Assembly (NCBI GenBank): GCA_958295845.1
Contig: OY282376.1
Location: 4,415,022 to 4,479,021, forward strand
DNA length: 64,000 nt
Reading direction: 5' to 3'
From: Caldilineaceae bacterium
Lineage (GTDB): Bacteria > Chloroflexota > Anaerolineae > Caldilineales > Caldilineaceae
How positions within the stretch are numbered: the first letter of the stretch is position 1; the number at the start of each line of letters is the position of its first letter. A model generated the notes under the pieces. It was given only the letters and a program-made list of their open reading frames with translations, was not told the DNA's origin and searched no databases. Of the stretch, positions 24,919 through 33,630 are shown piece after piece. A program made the position numbers and the translations under genes.

Positions 24919-25803
24919 CTAGTCTGAGGTAGGGATTTGGCCGCTTGACGCGCGTTGGCGATGTGCGGTCTCGGATACTTTGCGGACTGGTGTAATTCGG
25001 GCGGTACGAGCTTTGTCCGTTGGCGAAGTGACTGTGACGTCGCGCCGGCCGTAGACGATTTGGCGGCTGCCGGCGATGTTCGGGTGTTCGCTGCCATCGG
25101 ATTGATCCCGCCAAAGGAGTCTGCCGATGGCACTGGCGCGGTGGGCGCTGGAGGTCACGGCTTCACTGAAAGGTGCGCCGTTGAGCCATTTGCGCAGAAA
25201 GAGGCTGAGGCTTGGCTCCGGCAGCCAGTTGACGGCGTGCGAACCGTTTACGGCTTGTGCGCCCAGCGCCAGCCAGGTGGAGGCCAAGCTGGCGCCGTAG
25301 CAGTTGACCCCGTACACCATGCGCAGGTCGAGGAGTGAGCTATCCTCGACATAGCGGGCCAGCAGTTGGTCGAACGCGGCTGCGTCGACAAGCTCCTGCC
25401 CTTTGTAGCCGAGCAGGCAGCGTTCTTGTCCGTGCACGAGCAGGAGTTGATCAACGGTATGGGTGGCGCTGACCTCGACGAGGGCGCCGGTCAGGTTGGG
25501 TGCGGTGGCGTCGGCATCTTCGAGGATGAGGACGCGGTGGTAGCGGCGGTAGGCTCCGAGGCGCCGCAGCAGGGTTTTGGCGTATTCTTCGGTCAGCCAA
25601 TCGATTGCGGTCATCGCCCAGTGGGGCAGATTGACACCGTGGATGTGGCCGATGTTTTCGAGGAAGACGATCAGCGCCGCTGGTTTGCCGGCGGCAGGCG
25701 CATGGTTGTCGAGAAGCTGTGTGGATGGATGTGATGCCGTACGCGGGCGTTTGGTTTGGATGGAGTTATTGAGCGTCCGGGCAGGAGTCGAAGGGCGTGT
25801 CAT
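24919..25803 (-). CDS. Putative caspase-like (clan CD) cysteine peptidase-fold protein
   Basis: No close family recognised. The protein has 294 residues from the ATG at 25803 (a start at 25854 is possible but overlaps the upstream gene). A hydrophobic strand leads to a His-Gly (LLLVHGQE, H124) and, 44 residues later, another strand leads to a cysteine followed by x-Gly (MVYGVNCYGAS, C168). Caspases and CHAT/gingipain-type peptidases have this order and spacing of catalytic His and Cys (H121 and C163 in caspase-3). The N-terminal 35 or so and C-terminal 50 residues look disordered. No signal peptide is evident. Catalysis is unproven; it could be an inactive relative or another alpha/beta fold. 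Confidence 0.55.
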   Translation of the reverse strand: MTRPSTPARTLNNSIQTKRPRTASHPSTQLLDNHAPAAGKPAALIVFLENIGHIHGVNLPHWAMTAIDWLTEEYAKTLLRRLGAYRRYHRVLILEDADATAPNLTGALVEVSATHTVDQLLLVHGQERCLLGYKGQELVDAAAFDQLLARYVEDSSLLDLRMVYGVNCYGASLASTWLALGAQAVNGSHAVNWLPEPSLSLFLRKWLNGAPFSEAVTSSAHRASAIGRLLWRDQSDGSEHPNIAGSRQIVYGRRDVTVTSPTDKARTARITPVRKVSETAHRQRASSGQIPTSD

Positions 25804-25828
25804 GTGACTCGGCGCGGCGACGGGCCGC

Positions 25829-26128
25829 TCAAAATTGGAAGCGGCCGTTGGCATCGACGACCCGAACTTTGAAGTTTTCGACGAAGGGTTCGAGGCCGGC
25901 GATGAGTTCCTGCCACTCGTCTGAGCTCAGGATGCGGGCGGCGTCATCCTTATCCTCCAGGACGCCGCCGCCGAGGATCTGGGGGGCTTCACCCCAGAGC
26001 GTGTACCAGGCGTCGGTGATGCGCAGACCCAGTTGCGCGAGGCCGGGGGCCAGCGTCTGCACGACGTAACGCTGGCAGTCTTCTTCGTGCCCTTCCCGCA
26101 TATCGTAACTCAGAAGTACTTTGACCAT
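25829..26128 (-). CDS. Small dimeric alpha/beta-barrel-like protein
   Basis: A 99-residue protein starting at ATG 26128 with GAGGACGG upstream. It opens MVKVLLSYDMREGHEEDC and has the strand-helix-strand pattern, with a central WYTLWGEAPQILGGG strand pair, of ferredoxin-like dimeric alpha/beta-barrel (NIPSNAP/EthD/ABM-like) proteins. These include monooxygenases and decarboxylases as well as non-enzymes, so no reaction can be assigned. It is the first gene of the probable operon with the caspase-like and HD proteins. Confidence 0.7.
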   Translation of the reverse strand: MVKVLLSYDMREGHEEDCQRYVVQTLAPGLAQLGLRITDAWYTLWGEAPQILGGGVLEDKDDAARILSSDEWQELIAGLEPFVENFKVRVVDANGRFQF

Positions 26129-26244
26129 GCTACCGTCCTCAAGGGCTGGGAGATAGTCCTGCGGCGTTCTTGCCATCGCCAGCTGTTGGAAGAGCTGGAA
26201 TCGGCGGCTACATAGCGCGGCGCCAGCATCCGATTCCGTATTTC

Positions 26245-26253
26245 AGTATAGCA
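26245..26253 (-). promoter_or_regulatory. Extended -10 promoter for the 26.1-24.3 kb operon
   Basis: On the minus strand the sequence reads TGC followed by TATACT, an extended -10. No good -35 is seen at 17 bases. It lies about 117 bases before the ATG at 26128. Confidence 0.5.
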
Positions 26254-26339
26254 CAGACGAACGGCACAGTGCACAGATGCAGAAGACGCGGGCGAGCGTT
26301 CAACGGTACTCACGCGCTTGCTCCGATGCAGGCGGCTTG

Positions 26340-27653
26340 TTACTCGGTGACGAGAGTGAGAACGTTATCCAACCGCACTTCGGCTTGACGGCGGAACTTC
26401 TCCACGTTAATGGAGCGGAAGAGCCAGACCGCCAAGAGCAGACCGGCGATTTCGAGAGAGAAGACGGCGGCGTACCCCATCAGCGGGTTGCCCGTCAGCC
26501 AGAAGAACAGGTCGTACAGCAGACCACTGATGACATTGCCAACAGCCTGGCCGGCAAAATTTGCTACACTCCAAGCGCCGATGTAGAGTCCGGCGGCCTG
26601 GGGCACGGTCATATCCAGCATAAAACTGAGATTGCTGACGGTCATAAGGCCGCCGCCCAGTCCCAGCAGGAAGACTGAGCCAATAAAGAGGTTCGATTGG
26701 CCGAGCAGACCGGAGGCGATAATGAAGACGAAGGCAACAGCGGTCACGTAGGCGCCCACATTGGCTCCGGTTCGCTTGCCCCAGCGCTTCACAAAGATGA
26801 TCCCAGCCAGTAGCGTGATGAAGATGCCGGTTCCCCAGATCGATGTCAAACGGGAGGTGGCCGCGACCGACATTCCCAGAGCCTTGGCACCGAACGGTTC
26901 CAACACTACATCCTGTGCGTGGATGCTGATCAGCACGATCATCAGGTAGACAAAGAAGCGGCGGGCTTGGGGGTTCAAAGCCAGCAGGCGCAACACCAGC
27001 ATGGGATCGTCGGCGCTATTGGCAGGCTGGTCGGTTCTGGTTGATGCGCGGGGCTCGATTCGGTAGCTGCCGACAAGGACAAAGATGACGGATACGAGCC
27101 AGATTACACCGAAAGCAGTGGTAAGCGTCTCCTTGGAAAGGGCGGTGGGCGTTGCCAACATGCGGGAGAGGCCCAGACTGGTCGCGATGGTAGAGGCGAT
27201 CATCGCTGTCCACATGATGCTGACGGCTCGACTACGGCCGTTTTCGTCGGCGAGCTCGGTGACGAGAGAGAGATAGCTGACCGAGGCGGCGTTGATACCG
27301 GCGCCCCAGAGGCAGAAGACGATGGCCGCGGCCCCAAGACCCATCAAAAAGTCATAGTCCAGAAGATAGGCTACGTGGACTGTGAAGTAACTGCCGGTTG
27401 CGGCGACAAGTCCGCCGAGGAGAATCCAGGGCGTGCGGTGGTAATCTGCTGCCGGATGGCGATCTGACCAGTTGCCTAAGAATATCTGAAGTGGAGAAAG
27501 GAGGTAGGGCAACGCAATGAGGACTGCCACCAGCGTTACCGGCATCTGCATGTCGGCGATCATGACGCGATTCAGCGTACTGGTGACCGGAACGACAGTA
27601 ATGGAGACCCCAACATGTACAAGGGTAAGTTGGATAAGAACGCGGGCATTCAT
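26340..27653 (-). CDS. BCD-family (PucC-like) MFS transporter
   Basis: Membrane carrier of 437 residues with about twelve transmembrane segments. STLNRVMIADMQMP followed by LVAVLIALPYLLSPLQIFLGNWSD matches the opening of the bacteriochlorophyll-delivery (BCD/PucC) branch of the major facilitator superfamily. In phototrophs, PucC/LhaA proteins assist assembly of light-harvesting complexes. No photosynthesis or chlorophyll genes occur in this window, so the cargo here is probably something else. The ATG at 27653 gives the usual N-terminus; a 26-residue longer form to 27731 is possible and neither has a clear ribosome site. Confidence 0.82.
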   Translation of the reverse strand: MNARVLIQLTLVHVGVSITVVPVTSTLNRVMIADMQMPVTLVAVLIALPYLLSPLQIFLGNWSDRHPAADYHRTPWILLGGLVAATGSYFTVHVAYLLDYDFLMGLGAAAIVFCLWGAGINAASVSYLSLVTELADENGRSRAVSIMWTAMIASTIATSLGLSRMLATPTALSKETLTTAFGVIWLVSVIFVLVGSYRIEPRASTRTDQPANSADDPMLVLRLLALNPQARRFFVYLMIVLISIHAQDVVLEPFGAKALGMSVAATSRLTSIWGTGIFITLLAGIIFVKRWGKRTGANVGAYVTAVAFVFIIASGLLGQSNLFIGSVFLLGLGGGLMTVSNLSFMLDMTVPQAAGLYIGAWSVANFAGQAVGNVISGLLYDLFFWLTGNPLMGYAAVFSLEIAGLLLAVWLFRSINVEKFRRQAEVRLDNVLTLVTE

Positions 27654-27862
27654 GTTGGAAGCGTACCATAAATTTCCTGTGAATTCCAAGATTCTGACCT
27701 TGGTTTTCGGGTCTCGAATCGGGGCGTCCAAGGCGCAGTTTCATGCGCCAGCGAGAGAGGCGTTCGGTTGACGGCGGGTGCGCGCGGGTGATAGACTCTT
27801 GCGCGTGATACTGAACTGAAACGTACACGCTCACTCATACGTATACTAGTGCAGGAGGAATT

Positions 27863-28585
27863 GTGACCGCGGTAGGCGCTGAAGCTGGGCCCCGGCCGGT
27901 TCCCGGCGTCGATCTTGCGGGTAGTGTTCCTGTATTCGGCAGCCGACCGGGCAGTCAACTGGTAGACGGCGAATCGTTCGCCGATTTCAGCCGCAAGCGG
28001 CTAATATTCGGGGCGTTCACACGGCTTGGTGAGACGCATGTTTACCGCGTGGACTGCAAGGCGGGCGACCGTCTGCGGGCGCAGATGTTCGCGCCTGTTC
28101 TCCCGCGCGGGGGTTCGGTGGTGCCGACGTTTGCGATCGTGGCGCGGAGCCTGCCATACAGTGCGGACACAGAGAAGCTGCCGTTGGAACTGCCCCATGG
28201 CTACAGCGCAATCGTGGCGCCGCCGCCGAGCGAGCTTTTGCAGCCGGTCAAGGATGTTCTGACCCGTGTACATTATTACCCCGGGCCTCTGATCGACTCG
28301 CGTACGCTGGTTGGCGGGCGCTGTTATCTTGTGGTCTGGACGCCCCACAACCGGATGGGGAAGTATGTAGTCTCGATCGGCCATCGCTGGCATCTGCGTT
28401 GGAGCTATTGGGCTCAGTTGCCGCTGTACTGGTGGCGGATACGGGGCTGGTTCGGCCTGAGCCGTGCGGCTGCGCTTTATGTGCTGGCGGGGGCGCTGCT
28501 GGTTGTGCTGGCGGGCGCGGCGTTATTGCGGCGCGGGGCCGGCCGACGCCGTGCTCAATCTGACGATGCGGGCAGAGCGTTCTAG
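27863..28585 (+). CDS. Unknown protein with C-terminal membrane anchor
   Basis: I do not recognise this 240-residue protein. The start is GTG at 27863 with a strong AGGAGGAA site. The central part (residues 45-165) is beta-rich, for example ETHVYRVDCKAGDRLRAQMFAPVL and CYLVVWTPHNRMGKYVVSIG. That pattern resembles secreted jelly-roll or pre-peptidase-type domains. A hydrophobic helix (AALYVLAGALLVVLAGAALL) near the C-terminus is followed by arginines, so a tail anchor with the N-domain outside is likely, although no N-terminal signal peptide is obvious. It is divergent from the BCD carrier. Confidence 0.7.
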   Translation: MTAVGAEAGPRPVPGVDLAGSVPVFGSRPGSQLVDGESFADFSRKRLIFGAFTRLGETHVYRVDCKAGDRLRAQMFAPVLPRGGSVVPTFAIVARSLPYSADTEKLPLELPHGYSAIVAPPPSELLQPVKDVLTRVHYYPGPLIDSRTLVGGRCYLVVWTPHNRMGKYVVSIGHRWHLRWSYWAQLPLYWWRIRGWFGLSRAAALYVLAGALLVVLAGAALLRRGAGRRRAQSDDAGRAF

Positions 28586-28706
28586 CCCATTCCATTTTTC
28601 CTCAATTGGCGGCGGCCAAGGCAGGTGATTGAACGGACGTATTGGGTCACTGCGGTGGCAGGGAAATAGATGCCCCGCTCCAGTGCAATGACGAGAGGAG
28701 TAGTCC

Positions 28707-29921
28707 GTGCGCATCCTTCTCTATTTGGGCAAAGGAGGCGTAGGCAAGACGACGACGGCGGCGGCGACGGCGCTGCGCTGTGCGCAGATGGGCTACCGTA
28801 CGCTTGTGGTCAGCACTGACATTGCCCACAGCCTGGCAGACAGTCTGGACAGGCCACTGAAGAGTGAACCGACGGAGATCACGACCAATCTGTTTGCGCA
28901 GGAGATCAATGTCCTGGAGGAATTACGGAAGAACTGGGGCGCGCTGCAGGGCTACATGGGGAAGATTCTGCTCAAGCAGGGAATGAGCAAGACGGTTGCC
29001 GAAGAGATGGCGATCATACCGGGCATGGAGGAGATTTTCAGCCTGCTGCATATATTCCGCTACGCGACGACGGATGAATTTGACCGGGTGATTGTAGATG
29101 CGGCGCCGACGGGCGAGTCGATGCGGTTGCTGGCGATGCCGGAGAGTTTCCAGTGGTACGTTGAGCGCTTCTTCGGTTGGGGGGAGACGGCGATGCGATT
29201 GACCGGCGGGCTGTTGCGAAGGTTGATGCCGGAGCAGGACGCACTGGCGGGTCTGCCGAAGCTGGTTGATGATGTTAAGGCGTTGCAAGAGGTCCTGAGC
29301 GATCCAGAGACCACCAGCTACCGGGTCGTGATCAATCCTGAGAAGATGGTGATCAAGGAGGGGGCCCGGGCAGTAACCTATCTGTCCCTATTCGGATGTC
29401 CGGTGGATGCGGTGGTGGTCAACCGCATTCTGCCGGGTGTAAGGTCGGACGAGGAAACGGGCCGGCGAGCCGGGGAAGCAGCCGTTGCTGCGCCGAGCAA
29501 CGATCTTTATCTGCGCCAACTTCAGGAGCACCAGGCCCGCTACCTGGTTGAGATCGAGCGGGATTTCTACCCGTTGCCGATTCTGTACAGTAGCTGGCGC
29601 AGCGAGGAGGTTGTCGGCTTCGCGCCATTGCGGTCGTTAGCGGATGAGTTGTACGGTGTAAGGGATCCGGGCGATGTGATGTTTGTGGGTCAGGCGCAGG
29701 AGATCGAGGAGGAGGGCAACGACTTCATTCTCAAACTGCCTTTACCCCACATAGAATTGGACAAGATCCGTTTGACGAAGCGGGGCGACGAGCTTTTCAT
29801 TTCGATCGGCAACTTCAAGCGTGAATATCTGCTGCCGGCGGTCCTGGCGCAACGGGATGCCAGCGGCGCGGTATTCGCCGGGGGGATTCTGCGCATCCGT
29901 TTTCCCTGTAGCATCCAGTAG
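28707..29921 (+). CDS. ArsA/Get3-like ATPase with C-terminal Hsp20-like domain
   Basis: P-loop ATPase of the ArsA/GET3 family, 404 residues. The deviant Walker A is GKGGVGKT (residues 8-15), followed by LVVSTDIAHSLADSLDRPL and the switch region DRVIVDAAPTGESMRLLAMPE. The last 70 residues (FILKLPLPHIELDKIRLTK onward) form the small beta domain known as ArsA_HSP20. The start is GTG at 28707 with GAGAGGAG upstream. Bacterial homologues of this build are not necessarily arsenite pumps: no arsB, arsD or arsR is near. A role in protein or membrane-protein handling is as likely. Confidence 0.9.
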   Translation: MRILLYLGKGGVGKTTTAAATALRCAQMGYRTLVVSTDIAHSLADSLDRPLKSEPTEITTNLFAQEINVLEELRKNWGALQGYMGKILLKQGMSKTVAEEMAIIPGMEEIFSLLHIFRYATTDEFDRVIVDAAPTGESMRLLAMPESFQWYVERFFGWGETAMRLTGGLLRRLMPEQDALAGLPKLVDDVKALQEVLSDPETTSYRVVINPEKMVIKEGARAVTYLSLFGCPVDAVVVNRILPGVRSDEETGRRAGEAAVAAPSNDLYLRQLQEHQARYLVEIERDFYPLPILYSSWRSEEVVGFAPLRSLADELYGVRDPGDVMFVGQAQEIEEEGNDFILKLPLPHIELDKIRLTKRGDELFISIGNFKREYLLPAVLAQRDASGAVFAGGILRIRFPCSIQ

Positions 29922-29976
29922 TTGGCTGCAGGTTGCCTTTATTCCGGCACAGTTGGCAGCCGCGGGACTTTGACGA

Positions 29977-30612
29977 ATGGGACTGGGAAATCTTCTGATA
30001 CGATGCGTGGGGATCACGGTTGGTGCGCAGGTGGGCACGCGTATCGCGCACCGCGTCAGACCGCGCCCGTATCCTGCGCCGCTGCGCGACCTGCTGGATC
30101 ATCCGGTGCGCATGCGTTATCGCGATCCTGTTGCCACGCTGGGCCCTTTCGGCATCGGGCCTGGGGAAACTGTGCTGGACTTGGGATGCGGTACGGGCAC
30201 GTTTACTGTCGAGATGGCGCGTCAGGTGGGGAGCACGGGGCGCGTGCACGCGGTGGATATACAGGCGTCGATGGTCGAAGCGGCGCGAGAGAGGGTGGAA
30301 AGCGCCGGTTTTGCCTCACTCGTAAATTTCCATCATTGCGGCGCGTACCGCCTGCCGCTGGAGAGCGACAGCGTAGACGTTGCGATTGCGATCGCTTCGC
30401 TCTCCGAGATGCCGCAGCCTCTTTTCGCCCTGGAAGAGGTGCGACGGGTCCTGAAACCGGGTGGACGGCTGGCCGTAAGTGAAGAGATGCCGCACGCCGG
30501 TTATGCCCTGCAGCGAACTGTTCGGCAGTGGCTGCAGGAGGTGGGATTTCGCTACGGCGGGCTGCGGGGCACTCCGTTTTGCTACAGTTTGCTCTATTTC
30601 AAAGACGAGTAG
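29977..30612 (+). CDS. Class I SAM-dependent methyltransferase
   Basis: A 211-residue Rossmann methyltransferase. The SAM-binding motif I is VLDLGCGTGTFTVEMA, followed by acidic loop HAVDIQ and the later LKPGGRLAVSEEM motif. The fold resembles UbiE/COQ5-type enzymes. The N-terminal 25 residues contain a short hydrophobic stretch. It follows the ArsA-like gene by 55 bases on the same strand. The methyl acceptor is unknown. Confidence 0.85.
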   Translation: MGLGNLLIRCVGITVGAQVGTRIAHRVRPRPYPAPLRDLLDHPVRMRYRDPVATLGPFGIGPGETVLDLGCGTGTFTVEMARQVGSTGRVHAVDIQASMVEAARERVESAGFASLVNFHHCGAYRLPLESDSVDVAIAIASLSEMPQPLFALEEVRRVLKPGGRLAVSEEMPHAGYALQRTVRQWLQEVGFRYGGLRGTPFCYSLLYFKDE

Positions 30613-30714
30613 CTGCGGCTATACGTCATTGGAACATATCTTCCTATTTGATAGGCGGGGATCTGATATACTCTTCTGAAGCGTAATGAACAGTTGGCCA
30701 GATTTGGAGTTTGC

Positions 30715-31824
30715 GTGGAACTTGACTTGAAGCTGCCATACAGTACAGAGGGACTGCCGGGGCTCGGTGGACAGTTGCGGGCTGCGCCCGACACCTTTAT
30801 CGTCGAGGAGATTCCGCTATACGAAGCTTCGGGCGCCGGCCAGCATCTTTATGTCAACGTAACGAAGACGGAGTTGACGACCCGTGAGGTGCAGCGTGGG
30901 CTGGCCGAGGCGTTCGATCTGCCGTACAGGGCGGTCGGTTTTGCCGGCATGAAGGACAAGTACGCGCGGGCGACGCAGACGTTCAGCTTGCTGGTCGGCC
31001 ATGTAGACGAGAGTTTTCTGGAGGCGGCGCCGGCACGCATCGGTGCGAAGACACCGGTGACGGTGAATTGGGTGCGCCTGCACCGCAACAAGCTCAAGAA
31101 AGGCCATCTGCTGGGAAACCGCTTTACGATTACGGTCACGCGGCCGTCGGTCGATGGCGAGATAGCGATGGCGCGCGCCGAGGCCATTGCGGCGCAGTTG
31201 CGAGAAAATGGGCTTCCAAACTTTTACGGCCCGCAGCGCCTGGGACAGAACGGCGGCAATGTGCGGCGGGGATGGGAGCTGCTACGGGGCGAAAAGCGGA
31301 TGGCTAACAGGTGGCTGCGGAGTCTGCTGATGGCCAGTGTGCAGAGCTACCTGTGCAACCGTTATCTGGCGTTGCGGCAGCAACAGGGGCAGTTCTCTAC
31401 GCTGCTGACAGGAGACATTGCCAAGAAGCATGACACCGGCGGCCTGTTCGTTGTCGCTGACCAGGCGGCGGAGCAGAGCCGTTACGACCAGAAGGAGATC
31501 AGTTTTACAGCGCCCATTTACGGGCCCAAGATGTGGGAGGCGGAGGCCGAATCGGGGGAGATGGAGCAGAAGGTCTTAGCAGAGAGCGGCCTCGACATGG
31601 CCTTTTTAGCCAGGGCAAAGATGATGGGTACGCGGCGGCTGGGTCGGATACTGCTCAATGATCTGTCCGTTACACAGAAGGGTACGGACATTGTTGTGGC
31701 GTTTTCGTTGCCGAAAGGTGCGTTTGCCACGACGGTGCTGCGAGAGTTCATGAAAGTTTCAGACGACCTGTTGGCTCAAGCGGCGGTGGAAAACAGCGAT
31801 TCAGACGAGGATGGCGGGAATTGA
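30715..31824 (+). CDS. truD: tRNA pseudouridine(13) synthase TruD
   Basis: Converts U13 of certain tRNAs to pseudouridine. The GTG at 30715 has GGAG six bases upstream and gives 369 residues; a TTG at 30694 is the alternative. The catalytic aspartate is D81 in FAGMKDKYARATQ, almost the same position as D80 of E. coli TruD. Further family motifs are FIVEEIPLY near the N-terminus and NFYGPQRLGQNGGN. The TRUD insertion domain is present. It is followed almost directly by the LON-domain gene. Confidence 0.95.
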   Translation: MELDLKLPYSTEGLPGLGGQLRAAPDTFIVEEIPLYEASGAGQHLYVNVTKTELTTREVQRGLAEAFDLPYRAVGFAGMKDKYARATQTFSLLVGHVDESFLEAAPARIGAKTPVTVNWVRLHRNKLKKGHLLGNRFTITVTRPSVDGEIAMARAEAIAAQLRENGLPNFYGPQRLGQNGGNVRRGWELLRGEKRMANRWLRSLLMASVQSYLCNRYLALRQQQGQFSTLLTGDIAKKHDTGGLFVVADQAAEQSRYDQKEISFTAPIYGPKMWEAEAESGEMEQKVLAESGLDMAFLARAKMMGTRRLGRILLNDLSVTQKGTDIVVAFSLPKGAFATTVLREFMKVSDDLLAQAAVENSDSDEDGGN

Positions 31825-31887
31825 ACGGTGCTCGACGAGAATCCCAAAAGCGAAAACGAATTCTCCCTTAGGCAACGGAGTTCTACC

Positions 31888-32553
31888 ATGGAAATGCCGC
31901 TTTTCCCTCTGAATGTTGTGCTTTTCCCGGGTATGGCGCTGCCTCTCCATATCTTTGAACCCCGCTATCGCGAGATGATCAACCGCTGTCTGGACGAGAA
32001 TCTGGCGTTCGGGGTTGTGTTGATCAAGGAAGGCCAGGAAGTAGGCGGCGATGCGGATCCGCACCTGGTGGGGACGGCTGCACGAATCGTCAAGGTGGAC
32101 CGCCAAGAGGACGGAAGAATGAATATCCAGGTTGTGGGCACACGCCGATTCCGGATCGAGGCGTTGAACCGCGATCTGCCCTATCTCACGGGACGGGTGC
32201 GCCATTTTCCGGTTACCGATGGGGATACGAAGCTGGCCGACGAGCGCGCCCACAAGGTACGCCCCAAGATCACGCGCTATGTCGAATTGTTGACGAAGGC
32301 TACGGGCGTACAACTGAAATTGGACCGACTGCCGGAGGATGCCACCAGCCTGGCCTTTCTCACGGCGATCACTTTACAGGTGCGGCCGGCAGACAAGCAC
32401 CGCATGTTGGCGCTGCAGGGTGTGCCACAGCTCCTGGAGCTGGGCAACTATTATCTGGGACGCGAACTGCAGTTGCTTGACCATATGATCAGTAGTCAGG
32501 AAGTTCTGCCGGAGATGACCATTGGCCCCACCGGGCAGTTATTCGCCAATTGA
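31888..32553 (+). CDS. LON substrate-binding domain protein
   Basis: Stand-alone homologue of the N-terminal substrate-binding domain of Lon protease (PUA-like fold), 221 residues, without ATPase or protease domains. The signature is LFPLNVVLFPGMALPLHIFEPRYREM, with GTAARIVKVDRQEDGRMNIQVVGTRRF later. The ATG at 31888 has GGAG seven bases upstream; a GTG at 31828 would add 20 residues. Such proteins are common in bacteria, and their role, presumably peptide or protein binding, is not settled. A terminator-like hairpin follows. Confidence 0.9.
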   Translation: MEMPLFPLNVVLFPGMALPLHIFEPRYREMINRCLDENLAFGVVLIKEGQEVGGDADPHLVGTAARIVKVDRQEDGRMNIQVVGTRRFRIEALNRDLPYLTGRVRHFPVTDGDTKLADERAHKVRPKITRYVELLTKATGVQLKLDRLPEDATSLAFLTAITLQVRPADKHRMLALQGVPQLLELGNYYLGRELQLLDHMISSQEVLPEMTIGPTGQLFAN

Positions 32554-32562
32554 GTATGTGAC

Positions 32563-32599
32563 CGGCTCGGCTGGCTGCTGCCGACGGTCGAGCCGATTT
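32563..32599 (+). terminator. Probable terminator after the LON-domain gene
   Basis: Stem CGGCTCG (32563-32569) and CGAGCCG (32589-32595) with a partly structured loop, followed by ATTTTCCCC. The T-run is short. It lies just after the stop codon and before acetamidase. Confidence 0.55.
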
Positions 32600-32681
32600 T
32601 CCCCGGGCAGTCACAGTAGATCATTCCCAAGAGCAACCAAATCATAGCCGTCTTAGCAGACGGTCGCGAAAGGACAGAGGT

Positions 32682-33599
32682 ATGGCTACTCATCAGTTCG
32701 AGCCGGACCATTATTTCAGCACGATCGGTTCGCATCCACCGGTGCTGCGTGTGCAGCCGGGTGACAGCGTCGAGACAACGACGGTCGACGCCAGAGGACA
32801 CGACAGCAGCGGCCAGGCGGTAACGTCAGGCGGCAATCCGATGACCGGTCCATTTTATGTGGAGGGGGCCGAGCCGGGGGATACGCTGGTGGTGCATTTG
32901 GACAAGCTGCTCTGCAACCGCCCTTACGGGTGGACGAGGACGATGGTGGCCCCCAATGTCGTGGACCCGGAGCAGGTGCCCAATATGCCGTGGCCGGCGG
33001 AGGGGCAGGAGCTGGCCAACTGGCGGGTGGACAACGAGGCGGGGACGGTTACGCTGGTGGAGCCGCAGACGAGCCTGGGGGCGCTGACTTTGCCGCTGGC
33101 GCCGATGCCGGGCTGCTTTGGTGTGGCGCCGGACCGGGGCGAAGCGATCTCGACAGCTACTTCGGGCCCTTTCGGCGGCAACATGGACTATCGCGGGTTT
33201 GTCGAAGGGGTGACAGTCTATCTTCCTGTCTTTGTGCCGGGGGCGCTTTTTCACATTGGCGACGGCCACGCGGTGCAGGGGGATGGCGAGATCGTGGGCA
33301 CCGGCGTGGAGATTTCTTTCGACGTAGGCTTTACGGTGGATGTGCAGAAGGGGCGGCGCATCTACTGGCCCAGGGGCGAGAACGAGACATATATCTTCGC
33401 TGCGGGCAACGCGCGTCCCCTGGATCAGGCGACGCAGCATGCCACAACTGAGATGATCCGCTGGCTGGAGAATGATTTGGGGATTGATCCGGTGGGCGCC
33501 CACATTCTGATGGGACAGACGGTGGAATACGATCTGGGTAACATCTATGATCCGGCGTATACGATGATCTGCAAGATGCCGAAGGCGGTGCTGCCGTAG
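32682..33599 (+). CDS. Acetamidase/formamidase family hydrolase
   Basis: Cytoplasmic amidase of the FmdA/AmdA family, 305 residues, predicted to hydrolyse formamide, acetamide or a related short amide to ammonia and acid. Typical segments are PVLRVQPGDSVETTTVDA, NPMTGPFYVEGAEPGDTLVV, FGGNMDYRGFVEGVTVYLPV and GALFHIGDGHAVQGDGEIVG, which carry the metal-binding residues. It has an AAAGGACAGAGG site. No amide transporter is next to it, so its physiological substrate is open. Confidence 0.92.
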   Translation: MATHQFEPDHYFSTIGSHPPVLRVQPGDSVETTTVDARGHDSSGQAVTSGGNPMTGPFYVEGAEPGDTLVVHLDKLLCNRPYGWTRTMVAPNVVDPEQVPNMPWPAEGQELANWRVDNEAGTVTLVEPQTSLGALTLPLAPMPGCFGVAPDRGEAISTATSGPFGGNMDYRGFVEGVTVYLPVFVPGALFHIGDGHAVQGDGEIVGTGVEISFDVGFTVDVQKGRRIYWPRGENETYIFAAGNARPLDQATQHATTEMIRWLENDLGIDPVGAHILMGQTVEYDLGNIYDPAYTMICKMPKAVLP

Positions 33600-33630
33600 G
33601 CGGCGGGGCCCCCGAAAGAGGGCCACAGTA

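Noticed and set aside
28707..29921. Arsenic resistance operon
   Set aside because: Only the ArsA-like ATPase is present. Neighbours are a membrane protein, a methyltransferase without ArsM-type cysteines, and truD.
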